A stretch of DNA of 64,000 bases from Litoribrevibacter albus. Its GTDB lineage: Bacteria > Pseudomonadota > Gammaproteobacteria > Pseudomonadales > Litoribrevibacteraceae. The notes below the pieces were generated by a model. That model searched no databases. It was not told the origin of the DNA and worked only from the letters and a program-made list of their open reading frames with translations. The stretch is from contig NZ_BSNM01000026.1 in assembly GCF_030159995.1 (NCBI RefSeq), positions 124,001 through 188,000 on the forward strand, in the 5' to 3' direction. Below, piece after piece: positions 53,116 to 62,797 of this stretch (position 1 is its first letter; every line of letters begins with the position of its first letter). The position numbers and the translations under genes are program-made.

Positions 53116-53145
53116 AAAAAGCCGAGATTAATTCTCGGCTTTTTT
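53116..53145. terminator. bidirectional terminator
   Basis: AAAAAGCCGAGA (53116-53127) and TCTCGGCTTTTTT (53133-53145) pair around TTAAT, between convergent pgm and glpE. Confidence 0.92.
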
Positions 53146-53190
53146 ATGCTTGCAACGTTTGAGTTTGCAAGAGGCTTTCTGTATCGGTCT

Positions 53191-53505
53191 CTATTGAGTG
53201 ATGGCGTCCGGGAACAGAACTCGCCAGTGTTCAAAACCACCGTCCATGCTGTAACTTTGTTCAAAGCCCTGCTCTGCAAGGTAAGCGGCCGCTGGCTGAC
53301 TGGAGTTGCCGTGATAGCAGTAAACCACTAACGGTTTGTTGAAATCTGCATCAGCAATGAATTGAGCCAGGTTGTTATTGTCGAGCAACAAGGCGTTTGG
53401 AATGTGGCCCAATTGATAACTGCCAGGATCTCGAATATCGACAATGTGAGCATCTTGTTGATCAATCAACTCTTTGGCTTGTTGTGGTGAAATTCGTTCA
53501 AACAT
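53191..53505 (-). CDS. glpE: thiosulfate sulfurtransferase GlpE
   Basis: 104 residues, single rhodanese domain. Sequence marks: IVDIRDPGSYQLGHIPNALL and the six-residue active loop CYHGNSS, with the persulfide-forming Cys in VVYCYHGNSSQPAAAYL, as in GlpE. It transfers sulfur from thiosulfate to small thiols or thioredoxin. No glpG or glpR adjoins; it is at the end of the lptD-to-apaH run, where it also stands in several Pseudomonas-like genomes. Length equals E. coli GlpE. Confidence 0.93.
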   Translation of the reverse strand: MFERISPQQAKELIDQQDAHIVDIRDPGSYQLGHIPNALLLDNNNLAQFIADADFNKPLVVYCYHGNSSQPAAAYLAEQGFEQSYSMDGGFEHWRVLFPDAITQ

Positions 53506-53552
53506 AAGGTACCTATTAATAACTTGATCCTGAAGGCCGTTATCGGGTCTTC

Positions 53553-54371
53553 TTAGATTCGTTTATGGGCCAAACAAGGCAAACTGAAACGTTGCTGATC
53601 TTCTAATCTTAGCGCCGTCAGCGCGCCACCCCAAACGCAGCCAGTGTCCAGTCCAAAAACGTGTTTGGATTGTGTGTTGCCTTCAAGAGCAGCCCAGTGA
53701 CCAAAGATAATACGTTCTTTCTTTAATTTTTTGGATTTGAAGGTAAACCAAGGTTGATAACCTTCTGGCCAGTCGTCTGCGGTTTCTTTCGTTTTAAGCT
53801 CAAGCTTTCCGTTTTCGTCACAGAAACGCATTCGAGTAAAGTAGTTGGTAATGACTCGCAGGCGATCTAGTCCCTTTAATTCGTCGGACCAGGTGTCGGG
53901 TAAATCACCGTACATATGCTCGAAATACGCTTGGCGATGTTCACTCTTAAGTGCCTGCTCCACTTCCTGGCTTAAAGCAATGGCTTTTTTCACAGACCAA
54001 ATAGGAGGAATGCCTGCGTGAACCAGGGTGTAGCCCAATTCCGAATCATGGTGAACGAGTGGTTGCTGACAGAGCCAATCAAGGAGTTCATCCCGATCGT
54101 CAGCTTCCAGGATATCCACTAAAGAGCCTTTAGCTTTTTTGATGCCATGAGCACAGGCAAGTAAGTGAAGATCATGGTTGCCCAATACGGTGATGGCGGA
54201 TTGGCCGAGGGCTTTGACAAAGCGTAGGGTTTCCAAGGATTTTGGCCCTCGGTTCACCAGATCGCCTGCCAACCAGAGGGTATCCTGCGTCGGATCAAAC
54301 TGCACCAGCTCCAGTAATTGCTGAAGTTCGTCGTAACAGCCTTGAATATCGCCGATGGCGTAAGTGCTCAT
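53553..54371 (-). CDS. apaH: diadenosine tetraphosphatase ApaH
   Basis: 272 residues, symmetrical Ap4A hydrolase giving two ADP. The metallophosphoesterase motifs are complete: AIGDIQGCYDEL, LAGDLVNRGPKS, TVLGNHDLHLLA, YTLVHAGIPPIW and IIFGHWAALEG. Length and order are normal; it follows apaG as in E. coli. It lowers stress dinucleotides and removes Np4-RNA caps. Confidence 0.97.
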   Translation of the reverse strand: MSTYAIGDIQGCYDELQQLLELVQFDPTQDTLWLAGDLVNRGPKSLETLRFVKALGQSAITVLGNHDLHLLACAHGIKKAKGSLVDILEADDRDELLDWLCQQPLVHHDSELGYTLVHAGIPPIWSVKKAIALSQEVEQALKSEHRQAYFEHMYGDLPDTWSDELKGLDRLRVITNYFTRMRFCDENGKLELKTKETADDWPEGYQPWFTFKSKKLKKERIIFGHWAALEGNTQSKHVFGLDTGCVWGGALTALRLEDQQRFSLPCLAHKRI

Positions 54372-54463
54372 GAATGATCCTTGGCCATGCCCGCTACAGG
54401 CCGGTTGTTAATTGAGACGGAATCGTAATAAAACATGTGTCAGTGTCGGCATCGAACATTCGA

Positions 54464-54850
54464 CTAGTGAATCATCGCCGAATGCGCTAACCGGAAGCAA
54501 GGAATAGGGGCAGTGAATTGAGACCCGTCTGCTCTTTCAAAAATATAATGCCCTTCCATATGTCCTATTGGCGTAGCGATGGCGGTGCCGCTGGTGTAGG
54601 TGAAATCTTGCCCTGGTTCCAGCATCGGTTTTTGGCCGACAACCCCTTCACCTTCCACTTCATGCACTTGTTCATTGCCGTCTTGTATACGCCAGTAACG
54701 AGACAGAAGTTGCACGGGTTCTGTTCCGTGGTTTCTAATCGTGATGGTGTAGGCGAACACAAATCGATCCTTCTCCGGGTTCGATTGTTCTTCGATGTAT
54801 TCGGTCGTGACCTGAATCTCGATGGCGTTTGTGTTAGTGGGTTCGCTCAT
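54464..54850 (-). CDS. apaG: ApaG protein
   Basis: 128 residues from ATG 54850; an in-frame start four codons upstream (54862) is possible. The fibronectin-III-like ApaG domain is clear: EEQSNPEKDRFVFAYTITIR, QLLSRYWRIQDGNEQVHEVE, GEGVVGQKPMLEPGQDFTYT, MEGHYIF and the conserved C-terminal end. The function remains unclear; it was linked to Co/Mg resistance in Salmonella. It lies between rsmA and apaH in the usual order, with about 90-base gaps on each side, so it may have its own initiation signals. Confidence 0.95.
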   Translation of the reverse strand: MSEPTNTNAIEIQVTTEYIEEQSNPEKDRFVFAYTITIRNHGTEPVQLLSRYWRIQDGNEQVHEVEGEGVVGQKPMLEPGQDFTYTSGTAIATPIGHMEGHYIFERADGSQFTAPIPCFRLAHSAMIH

Positions 54851-54952
54851 GTACTTTTCCAATAGGTTAACGAATCAAGTGGTAGGCCTGTCTAATGAGA
54901 GGCTGTGGTCCCCTTAGGTTCGTAAATAACTGCGTAATTTCAATTGCCTGAG

Positions 54953-55741
54953 TTAACAGGTCGCGTCACTGATAGCAACGTATTCAGCGACAGTCAGAGT
55001 TTCTGGTCGTGCCCCTGGATCAATACCCAGTGCTTCCAGCTCTTCTGAGGAAATAACCCCTTTTAAGGTATTTCTTAAGGTTTTACGTCGTTGACTGAAC
55101 GCCTGACGAACCACGCTTTCGAGTTGCTTAACGTCTTTCGCTGGGTGCGGTAATTCTTTATAAGGCACCATACGAATCACGGCAGAATCCACTTTTGGAA
55201 CCGGATGGAAACATCCCGGTTTTACGATAAATAAGGAATGCACCTGGCAGTAATACTGCACCATGATGCTTAACCGGCCATAATTCTTTTCTCTTGGGCC
55301 CGCAGCTATTCGGTCGACGACTTCTTTCTGCAACATGAAGTGCATGTCGGTGATGCGGTCGTGGTAGCTTAAAAGATGAAAGATCAATGGCGTTGAAATG
55401 TTGTAGGGGAGGTTACCTACGACTTTCATTGGTTTGTCGGCCGTTAATTGGCCAAAATCGTATTCCAGTGCATCGCCTTGATTGAGCTTAAAGCCCGGAT
55501 AAACGCTAAATTTGCTCAATAGAATGGGGATCAGGTCTCGATCCAGTTCCACGACGTTCAGGTGACCGTCAGTGGCTTTCAAAATGCCTTCAGTAATCGC
55601 CCCCTGACCAGGACCAATCTCTACAACGTTGTCACCAGGCTTGGCAGCTACCGCCGCTAAAATATTATCGATGATGTTATGGTCGTGTAAAAAGTTCTGA
55701 CCAAATCGCTTTTTAGCGCGATGTTGAAAATCTGATGACAT
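54953..55741 (-). CDS. rsmA: 16S rRNA dimethyladenosine transferase RsmA (KsgA)
   Basis: 262 residues from ATG 55741, marked by the conserved RAKKRFGQNFLHD; the frame is open for 32 more codons upstream, overlapping pdxA. S-adenosylmethionine fold: VVEIGPGQGAITEGIL, NVVELDRDLIPILL and the catalytic NLPYNISTPLIFHLL (motif IV). C-terminal rRNA-binding part: PVPKVDSAVIRM and FSQRRKTLRNTLKG. It dimethylates two adenines in helix 45 of 16S rRNA. The natural start is 41 bases past the pdxA stop. Confidence 0.97.
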   Translation of the reverse strand: MSSDFQHRAKKRFGQNFLHDHNIIDNILAAVAAKPGDNVVEIGPGQGAITEGILKATDGHLNVVELDRDLIPILLSKFSVYPGFKLNQGDALEYDFGQLTADKPMKVVGNLPYNISTPLIFHLLSYHDRITDMHFMLQKEVVDRIAAGPREKNYGRLSIMVQYYCQVHSLFIVKPGCFHPVPKVDSAVIRMVPYKELPHPAKDVKQLESVVRQAFSQRRKTLRNTLKGVISSEELEALGIDPGARPETLTVAEYVAISDATC

Positions 55742-55781
55742 GAAACGTCCTAACGAAGAATCTATAAAATAATGTGACCGA

Positions 55782-56750
55782 TTACGCCGACTGACGTCGA
55801 GTGGCTCGGGCTTTTGCCATTTTATAACCGTAATCAATGGCTGTTAAGAGACTTCCCTGGTCTGCGAGTCCTTTGCCTGCTAAATCCAATGCCGTACCGT
55901 GGTCAACCGAGGTGCGAATAATTGGTAGGCCCAGAGTAATATTAGCGGCGTTTCCAAATCCTTTATATTTAAGCACCGGAAGCCCCTGATCATGGTACAT
56001 GGCGAGTACGGTATCGGCATGTTTCAGGTATTTGTCCGTAAATAATGTATCTGCCGGAAGCGGCCCGGTGAGCTGAATGCCCGTTTCTCGAAGGGCGTTC
56101 AGTGTGGGCTCAATAATGGTAATTTCTTCCATGCCTAAGTGGCCACCTTCACCTGCGTGTGGATTTAATCCACAGACATAAATGTGAGGCTGATCGATAC
56201 CAAAATAACGTTGCAAATCGTGATGTGTCACCTGAATGATCTCGGTGAGTAATTCAGGTGTAATGGCGTCGGCAACGTTTCGTAGTGGTAAATGCGTGGT
56301 CACCAACGCAACCTTTAATCCTTCGGTCGCCAGCATCATAACGACTTTCCTGGCGCCGGTAAGTTCTTCCAGAAACTCCGTATGACCGGAAAACGGAATG
56401 CCTGCATCGTTGATCACACTTTTCTGCACCGGTGCGGTTACCATGCCTTGATAGTGATCGTTCATGCACCCGGTAGCGGCATGAGTCAGGGTATCCAGCA
56501 CGTATTGTGCGTTAGCGGTATTTAACTGGCCGTGATGTGCCGATTCTTTCAGGGCAATGTGGTGAAAGTCCAGGCGATCTGAAAACGCAGATAACTCTTC
56601 GTTGGTCTGGGCTTCCAGCCAGCTTTGATCTCCAACCAGTGTCAGATGGAGATCCGGGTATTGTTGAAATAATTGATCAAAAGGGAGTTGGGTTGAAAGC
56701 TCTGGGCCGATACCAGCTGGTTCACCCGTTGTAATGGCAAGTTTTATCAC
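55782..56750 (-). CDS. pdxA: 4-hydroxythreonine-4-phosphate dehydrogenase PdxA
   Basis: 322 residues. It oxidises 4-phosphohydroxy-L-threonine in the DXP-dependent pyridoxal phosphate pathway. Conserved blocks: ITTGEPAGIGPEL, TAPVQKSVINDAGIPFSGHTEFLEE split by its metal His, CGLNPHAGEGGHLG, and YHDQGLPVLKYKGFGNAANI with HGTALDLAGKGLAD. Metal ligands His are in the last three blocks. Between surA (75 bases upstream) and rsmA as in E. coli. Confidence 0.97.
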   Translation of the reverse strand: MIKLAITTGEPAGIGPELSTQLPFDQLFQQYPDLHLTLVGDQSWLEAQTNEELSAFSDRLDFHHIALKESAHHGQLNTANAQYVLDTLTHAATGCMNDHYQGMVTAPVQKSVINDAGIPFSGHTEFLEELTGARKVVMMLATEGLKVALVTTHLPLRNVADAITPELLTEIIQVTHHDLQRYFGIDQPHIYVCGLNPHAGEGGHLGMEEITIIEPTLNALRETGIQLTGPLPADTLFTDKYLKHADTVLAMYHDQGLPVLKYKGFGNAANITLGLPIIRTSVDHGTALDLAGKGLADQGSLLTAIDYGYKMAKARATRRQSA

Positions 56751-56825
56751 TATCTACTCCCTTTGGTACTGCTAGTACTACTAAACGCGCTCTACGATGA
56801 AGAGCAAAAAGCGCTATGAAATCGG

Positions 56826-58166
56826 TTACAGCTTGAGATCAATGTAAGCTTCGTCTTTCAGTTCTTGAAGCCAGTTTTCTAATTCGTCCTGGAATTTACG
56901 CTTTCTGAGAAAGTTCTTGGCAATGGCTTTTTGATATTGCGACGCCATGTTTTCTTTCTTGCGTTCCAGTACTTGAAGAATGTGCCAGCCAAACTGACTT
57001 TCAAAGGGCTTGCTGATTTCATTGATGTCGGTGTTGTGCATGGTTCGTGCAAAACTTGGTACCAGCTCTTCACCACTCATCCAGCCCAAATCACCCCCGT
57101 TTACTGCCGAACCGGTATCGTCCGTATGAGTACGAGCCATAGCAGCAAAGTCGGCGCCGTCCATCAGTTGCTGATAAAGATCATCGGCGATTTGTTTGGC
57201 TTGGCTGGAGTCCCGGATCAAATTTGGTTTGATCAGAATGTGGCGGACATGGGTTTTGTCGATAATGAAATCGTCGCCACCGCGCTTGTCGACCAGCTTT
57301 AATACATGGAAACCAATGTCACTTTTGATGACATCACTGAGCTCACCTTTTTTCATGTCGGTGATGACTTCAGCAAACAAACTTGGAATGTTTTGGATTT
57401 TTGCCCAATCGATGGTGCCGGCACGATAGTCCGGGAAGCGTGCTGTTACTTTTTCAAAGTAATTGTCTGTTTGGCGCCAGAATTTGATGATTTCTCTGGC
57501 TTTCTGACGAGTGCTTGCAATGGCGTCCGGTGACGCGCTCGCAGATAGAGGCACGGTAATGTGAGCAATCTGGAATTCCGGTGCAATCTTCTCTTTGCCT
57601 TCTTCTGAAGCAAGGAACGCCGCTACTTCCTGATCAGTAATCTTAATACGACGATTTACCAGATTTTGACGAATCCGGCTGACGATCATTTCTCGTTTGA
57701 TCTGAGCACGGGCACTGCTGTAGTTGGTGCCTTCGGATTCCAATGCCGCTTTAAATTGTTCAAGTGTCATGCCGCTTTTCTTGGCAATATTGGCCACCGA
57801 TTGGTTCAACTCCTGGTCGCTGATTCGAATGCCTGCGCGTTGCGCCATTTGCAGCTGGAGCTCTTCAACAATCAGTTGGTCCATCACTTGTTGCGTTAAT
57901 ACGTGTTCCGGAGGCAGTGGTCGACCAGAATCCATAAACTGCATTTTAACGATGTCGATGCGCTCTTTGACTTCGCTTTCCATGATGATGTCGTTGTTGA
58001 TTTGAGCCGCTACACGATCCAAGGGTTGCTTGGTTGCAAAGCTGGGTTCACTGATCAGCAGGCTGGAGCCAAGCAGTGCTGCTGAAAACATCAGAGAAGG
58101 AAACTTACGAGCCAGTCCTTTCGTGTTCAAACGTCGCGAAGATGTGTGAAATAACTTAGTAATCAT
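56826..58166 (-). CDS. surA: periplasmic chaperone/peptidyl-prolyl isomerase SurA
   Basis: 446 residues. A long N-region precedes the signal core FSAALLGSSLLISEPSFA; Met26 could be an alternative start. The N-terminal chaperone region is LDRVAAQINNDIIMESEVKE to KITDQEVAAFL. Two parvulin domains follow: the first from about residue 190 (FQIAHITVPLSA) and the second from about 300 (THVRHILIKPNLI, GGDLGWMSGEELVPSFA). It escorts outer-membrane proteins to BAM, notably LptD, whose gene is directly upstream and overlaps by 11 bases. Domain order is complete. Confidence 0.97.
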   Translation of the reverse strand: MITKLFHTSSRRLNTKGLARKFPSLMFSAALLGSSLLISEPSFATKQPLDRVAAQINNDIIMESEVKERIDIVKMQFMDSGRPLPPEHVLTQQVMDQLIVEELQLQMAQRAGIRISDQELNQSVANIAKKSGMTLEQFKAALESEGTNYSSARAQIKREMIVSRIRQNLVNRRIKITDQEVAAFLASEEGKEKIAPEFQIAHITVPLSASASPDAIASTRQKAREIIKFWRQTDNYFEKVTARFPDYRAGTIDWAKIQNIPSLFAEVITDMKKGELSDVIKSDIGFHVLKLVDKRGGDDFIIDKTHVRHILIKPNLIRDSSQAKQIADDLYQQLMDGADFAAMARTHTDDTGSAVNGGDLGWMSGEELVPSFARTMHNTDINEISKPFESQFGWHILQVLERKKENMASQYQKAIAKNFLRKRKFQDELENWLQELKDEAYIDLKL

Positions 58167-60654
58167 AAATGGTCCGTTGGTTTATTCCTTCAATTAATTC
58201 TTGAAGCAGGTCTTCGGTAGAGCTGCCCGTGCCTGCCAAGCCTTTTAATTCAAACATAAAGAAGATGCCGCTATCGAATTCATCGCGCAAGCTGGTGGTG
58301 CCATTACGTTCTACGATTTCCCGGTCGCCCGTGTAGTAGTTTCGATAGACGACAGAGGCTCTCCAGCAGCAATTGTTGTATTCCACACCGTTGAGAATAT
58401 CGGAGGTACGATCCAAAGACAGGTCGTATTCCCAGCGATGGAAGAGTGTCCAGAAAGGTGTGACCTGCCAGCCAGCAGAAAATTCCAAAAATTCTTCCCG
58501 TGTGAGTCTGTCGTCTTTCTTCTCATTGTAGCGAAGCGTAGCAACGTGATCCTGATCGAGTCGGTACAGTAATCCGTGACTGCTGCGCTCTGTTTGATTG
58601 AGGCGGTCACTCCATTCGAAGTCAAACTGATAGCTCCATTGTTTAAGCGGACTGTATCTAACTTCGCCCACGTAGTTGGACATATCGTAATCATTGTCGG
58701 TATTGGTTTTGACCTGATCGTGGTTATTGGTCAAATCGACCTTACGGTCTTTCAAGTAAAGAATGGTACCTGCTCGGGCGACTAAAGTCTGGCTGCCTTG
58801 GTCATCAACAAAGCGAGTAGTGACACCCATACTGATCTGAGAGGTGTCGCCTACGCGATCCCCGCCGGTAAAACGATTCGGCTTAAACAGTTGATTGAAG
58901 CTTAAATCGGCGTCTTTCGAGTCGAACACCGGGATGTCGCTTTGATCCTGATAAGGGATGTAAGCGTACATGATTTGCGGTTCAAGGGTCTGGGTAAAAC
59001 TTTGGCCAAAGAGACTGGTTGGGCGTTCTAAAAATAATCCGCCGGTGATGTGTGCCGACGGTAATGTGTAGCTCGCTGAGCTGTCGAATACCCGGTCGTC
59101 ATACCCTGATAATTGATACTGCCCGTTGTACAAAGTAACGCCCGGTGTCAGGTAAGCCCAAGATTTGCGAAGATCATAATCCAACGTCAATTCAGATACG
59201 CCACGCAGTGCAGAGCTGACAGTGCGTGATGCCTCAAAGCTGTTAAGGTCATCATCTGAACCGATTCGGTCAAAGTAAGAGGTCTGGATGAAGAGCGACG
59301 GCCGCCAGCCATCGAAGTCTGTCCACAGGCCGGAAATGGCTAAATCCGGCATCAGTTTGTACTGATCGGCATCCACTTCTTCCTCGTCGGTGATTTGATA
59401 ACTGCGGAATTGGGTATTGATCGCCAGGTTGTCACCTGACCAACTGGCTCGGGCAATTTGATCTACCGTTCCGTCAGCAGAACGGCTCAACAGGCCGCCA
59501 AAGTCAGAGCGATAATCGTCGTCACTGACGCGGTTGAAGTCCACCTCGGTTTTCCAGTCGTTTACTTTGCCTAAATGATCAAAGTGCAGCGACCAGCGAT
59601 CTTCTCCGGCAGGAACTCCTTGAGTCTGACGAATGTCTTCTTCCGGGTAATCGTCATCGTCGCCAAGATATCCACCACTGATACGGTTCATGCCCCATTG
59701 ATTGAGGTAGCGGAATTCGGCTTCCAGCATTTCACCCCGGTTTTCAAAGAAACGAGGGGTGATGGTGGCATCGTAATTAGGTGCGATGTTCCAATAAAAG
59801 GGTGTAGAAATGGCATTCTCGCCCGATTTTACTTCGACCGATGGATAGAGGAAGCCGGTTTTACGGCGGTCATCCAACGGGAAGTTCATCCAAGGGAAAT
59901 AGAAAACCGGCACATCGTGAATTTTTAGTTTGATGTGCGAGGCTTCCCCCCAACCTTCGGCAAAGTCCAGTTCGATGTCTTGGGCAGTGATTTTCCAGGC
60001 ATTGCTTGATGGTTCACAGAAGGTGAGATCACCCTCATCGATATCCACTTGTTGGGTTTCGCCCATGAAATTGAAATTCATCTGATGAGATTGACCTCTC
60101 AGATGAGCATCGGCGACGGAAAACAGCGCATTATTAATTTGGCCGTTGTTTTCAGTCAGATCCACTTCCGCACTGTCACCCAACATGCGAACGCCTGAGT
60201 GACTGACCAGAACGTCACCAAATAAACTGGCCTGGTTGGCCTTTTTGTCATAGCAGGCCATGTTAGAGAAGCTTTGACTTTTTTGTTGGGTAATAACCAC
60301 GTTACCGTCGAAGCGACTGGTCTCTGCCTGAGAGGAACCGCGTACATTGTCGGCTTCAATGCTGATCGGTGCTTGCGAGTCGTGAGTGATTTTTTGACCA
60401 CTTTCGATATAGAAACCATCACATCGCGGCGATGCTTTGTCTTTTAAATGCTCTGGTAAATCTTCTTTCTTTACCCAGCCCAACTGATCGGCGTAATTTA
60501 GGATCTCTGAGTAATCTCTGGCCGGAATCGAAGCATCCAGTTTACAAAAGTCCGAAGTGTTTTCCGCCGCCAGGGCTGATTCTGAAAATACCGCGAAGGA
60601 GCCTGTAAGGCTCAACATCGTCAAGGCGGTTACTGGCAAAATACGTTTCAACAT
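58156..60654 (-). CDS. lptD: LPS-assembly protein LptD
   Basis: 832 residues from ATG 60654, selected because a proper signal peptide follows (LTMLSLTGSFAVFSESALA); the frame is open 50 codons further upstream. N-terminal jellyroll of the OstA type: PISIEADNVRGSSQAETSRF, DGNVVITQQKSQSF, GVRMLGDSAEVDLTENN. The C-terminal beta-barrel has VPVFYFPWMNFPLDDRRKTG, YWNIAPNYDATITPRFFENR and CCWRASVVYRNYYTG with the paired Cys. N-terminal Cys at FCKLDAS completes the disulfide set. With LptE it inserts LPS at the cell surface. First gene of the lptD-surA-pdxA-rsmA run. Confidence 0.97.
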   Translation of the reverse strand: MLKRILPVTALTMLSLTGSFAVFSESALAAENTSDFCKLDASIPARDYSEILNYADQLGWVKKEDLPEHLKDKASPRCDGFYIESGQKITHDSQAPISIEADNVRGSSQAETSRFDGNVVITQQKSQSFSNMACYDKKANQASLFGDVLVSHSGVRMLGDSAEVDLTENNGQINNALFSVADAHLRGQSHQMNFNFMGETQQVDIDEGDLTFCEPSSNAWKITAQDIELDFAEGWGEASHIKLKIHDVPVFYFPWMNFPLDDRRKTGFLYPSVEVKSGENAISTPFYWNIAPNYDATITPRFFENRGEMLEAEFRYLNQWGMNRISGGYLGDDDDYPEEDIRQTQGVPAGEDRWSLHFDHLGKVNDWKTEVDFNRVSDDDYRSDFGGLLSRSADGTVDQIARASWSGDNLAINTQFRSYQITDEEEVDADQYKLMPDLAISGLWTDFDGWRPSLFIQTSYFDRIGSDDDLNSFEASRTVSSALRGVSELTLDYDLRKSWAYLTPGVTLYNGQYQLSGYDDRVFDSSASYTLPSAHITGGLFLERPTSLFGQSFTQTLEPQIMYAYIPYQDQSDIPVFDSKDADLSFNQLFKPNRFTGGDRVGDTSQISMGVTTRFVDDQGSQTLVARAGTILYLKDRKVDLTNNHDQVKTNTDNDYDMSNYVGEVRYSPLKQWSYQFDFEWSDRLNQTERSSHGLLYRLDQDHVATLRYNEKKDDRLTREEFLEFSAGWQVTPFWTLFHRWEYDLSLDRTSDILNGVEYNNCCWRASVVYRNYYTGDREIVERNGTTSLRDEFDSGIFFMFELKGLAGTGSSTEDLLQELIEGINQRTIYDY

Positions 60655-60954
60655 GTGTGTACTCTTTATGTATGAACTAACCATGTATGAACTAACAAAC
60701 GGATGGTTGGTAAAAAAGGTGCCAGTAAAAGGGACGCGAATTAACGGCGTGCCAATATCAGAATCCAGCTCGGGAGCCGGTAGGCGGTAGGTTCGAATCT
60801 TCATATAAAGAGTGATAAGGTTAGATGATTACCAGCATTGACGTTTTTTAGGCCTGAGATTCTATACTGATTTAAGGCTGGCTCCAATTCATCGATCCGG
60901 TTATTTGAAAATAAAGTCGTATAAAGGTCTGCTCTAACAGGGAGAGGGTGTCGC
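60655..60954. other. divergent intergenic region lptD / amgK
   Basis: 300 bases holding promoters for both directions, not resolved by eye. Part (60655-60804) is an open frame in phase with lptD but has no family resemblance. TCGTATAAAG (60918-60927) near the plus-strand start could supply a -10 box (TATAAA) for amgK. Confidence 0.4.
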
Positions 60955-62016
60955 ATGTTAAGCCAAGCAGAGAAGCAATGGTTGGATGAAAGTCTGGCGT
61001 ATTTGTCGGTGAAGGCGGTTAACCAAACAGAGCCTGCTATCGAAGCGATGACAGGGGACGCCAGTGCCCGACAGTATTATCGAATCAAAGTAGATGCACG
61101 AACCTTCCTGTTTTGTCGCAGTCTGGATACAGAAAGCAACGCCCGATTTCGATTGGTTGCTTCGGCGTTAGAAAAAGCTGGGGTGATGGCTCCGCTAGTG
61201 TTTGCCTTTGATGATGATCTGGGGGTTATGTTGCTGTCGGACTTGGGTAACACCCTGCTGGTTGATGTCTACCAAATGAATGCTCACGGTCAGCGTTATA
61301 GCATTATCCACCGAGTATTGAATGATTTGATTCGTTTAGCAAAGATGCCTGATGAGTATTTGATGGCATCGGATGACCCGGCGGTTCAGCTCAGCACCTA
61401 CAACCAGGCTTTGCTGGATCGGGACTTTGGCTTATTTACTGAATGGTGTCTCGGTGAAGCATTAAACCTGTCACCAACTCAGCAAGAGCAGGCTATGCTT
61501 GGTGAGTTCGCGGCGCAGTTTCAGCGCAGTTTTACAGAGCAACCTCAAGTATGGGTGCATCGGGACTTTCATTGCCGGAATTTGATGTTGACCGATAACG
61601 ACATCGGCGTGATTGATTTTCAGGATATGGTCAAAGGTCCTGTGTGTTATGACCTGATTTCGTTGGTCTATGATGCCTACTGGGATATTCCGGCGGATCA
61701 AAAACAGGCCATCGTCGAGGACTACCATAAATTGCTGACTTCGGAGCAGATGATTTCTGTGACGTTGTCTGACTTCCTACCTTGGGTGGCCGTGACCGCT
61801 ATGCAGCGTTTGATCAAAGTTCTGGGGATTTTCTGTCGATTAAGTTTGAGAGACGGAAAAATGCAGTACCTGGCGGATTTGCCAATGGTCATGCAGCACC
61901 TGGATCACCTTCATGAAACGTATCCTGAGGTCTGGTCTGAGGCTTGGTTGTTCTTTTGGCAATCTCAAGTGAAGCCGGCATTAGCGACCTTTTTGCAGAG
62001 TCATCATGTAAAATAG
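60955..62016 (+). CDS. amgK: N-acetylmuramate/N-acetylglucosamine kinase AmgK
   Basis: 353 residues, aminoglycoside-phosphotransferase fold. Family marks: AMTGDASARQYYRI near the N-terminus, VFAFDDDLGVMLLSDLGNTL, catalytic HRDFHCRNLMLTD (Asp base) and metal-binding VIDFQDMVKGPVCYDLISL. It phosphorylates the anomeric carbon of recycled MurNAc, bypassing de novo UDP-MurNAc synthesis and giving intrinsic fosfomycin tolerance in Pseudomonas. Starts behind GGGAGAGGG. murU follows after 37 bases, the signature pair. It sits divergent to lptD as in Pseudomonas. Confidence 0.93.
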   Translation: MLSQAEKQWLDESLAYLSVKAVNQTEPAIEAMTGDASARQYYRIKVDARTFLFCRSLDTESNARFRLVASALEKAGVMAPLVFAFDDDLGVMLLSDLGNTLLVDVYQMNAHGQRYSIIHRVLNDLIRLAKMPDEYLMASDDPAVQLSTYNQALLDRDFGLFTEWCLGEALNLSPTQQEQAMLGEFAAQFQRSFTEQPQVWVHRDFHCRNLMLTDNDIGVIDFQDMVKGPVCYDLISLVYDAYWDIPADQKQAIVEDYHKLLTSEQMISVTLSDFLPWVAVTAMQRLIKVLGIFCRLSLRDGKMQYLADLPMVMQHLDHLHETYPEVWSEAWLFFWQSQVKPALATFLQSHHVK

Positions 62017-62053
62017 CAAGCAGATTCAACAAACCATTACAGAGTACACAGTT

Positions 62054-62797
62054 ATGACCCAGCCTTGTGTCGATTGCGTCGCCATGATTCTTGCTGCAGG
62101 TAAAGGGACGCGCATGAGGCCGTTAACCGATCATTGCCCCAAACCGTTGCTACCAGTGAATGGGCAGCCCCTGATTGAATGGCATCTTCAGAAACTCAAA
62201 GCCGCCGGGGTGACTCAGGTGGTGATCAATGCCTCGTATCTCGCACACCAAATTGAAGATTACATTGCCCAACGTAGTGCCGACGGTTTGAATATCCAAG
62301 TGATTAATGAAGGTGAAGAACCGTTGGAAACAGCGGGTGGTATTGCCAATGCCAAGGCGTTACTTGGGGCTAACCCCTTCATTCTTATTAATGGCGATGT
62401 CTGGGTGGATCTGGATTATCGTCATTTGGTAACGCGGGCTCAAACCGAAGAGGCGAGCGGTTGTCTGATTTTGGTCTCCAACCCGGAACACAATACTCGG
62501 GGCGATTTTGGTATTGGCCAATCCGGTCGGTTGGTTAATCTTTCTTGCGAACCTGATGCTACTTATACCTACAGCGGTCTTGCTGTGTTTGATAGCGCGT
62601 TGTTTGAATCCCTCTCTTCCGAGGCGGGGGCTTTAGGCCCTCATCTTCGACGTTGGGCGGATGATGGTCGTCTGTCTGCCGAGGTCTTTGATGGTTACTG
62701 GTTGGATGTTGGAACACCGGAACGTTTGGCTGAACTCGATGAAAAGTTGCTGAGTGACTCCGGCGGTATTCAGGCTGACGGATGTCGTCATGGCTAA
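62054..62797 (+). CDS. murU: N-acetylmuramate-1-phosphate uridylyltransferase MurU
   Basis: 247 residues, nucleotidyltransferase fold. The sugar-nucleotide motif AMILAAGKGTRMRPLTDHC and KPLLPVNGQPLIEW are complete; LINGDVWVD carries the metal Asp, and YWLDVGTPERLAELD ends the domain. It makes UDP-MurNAc from MurNAc 1-phosphate supplied by AmgK. Its stop lies 8 bases inside djlA, so the two are translationally linked. Confidence 0.93.
   Translation: MTQPCVDCVAMILAAGKGTRMRPLTDHCPKPLLPVNGQPLIEWHLQKLKAAGVTQVVINASYLAHQIEDYIAQRSADGLNIQVINEGEEPLETAGGIANAKALLGANPFILINGDVWVDLDYRHLVTRAQTEEASGCLILVSNPEHNTRGDFGIGQSGRLVNLSCEPDATYTYSGLAVFDSALFESLSSEAGALGPHLRRWADDGRLSAEVFDGYWLDVGTPERLAELDEKLLSDSGGIQADGCRHG

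Noticed and set aside
55742-55837. Upstream extension of the rsmA frame
   Set aside because: It overlaps pdxA and encodes no conserved residues; the family N-terminus starts at 55741.
60655-60804. 50-codon upstream extension of lptD
   Set aside because: The signal peptide begins only at 60654; a membrane-targeted protein would not carry this charged extension.
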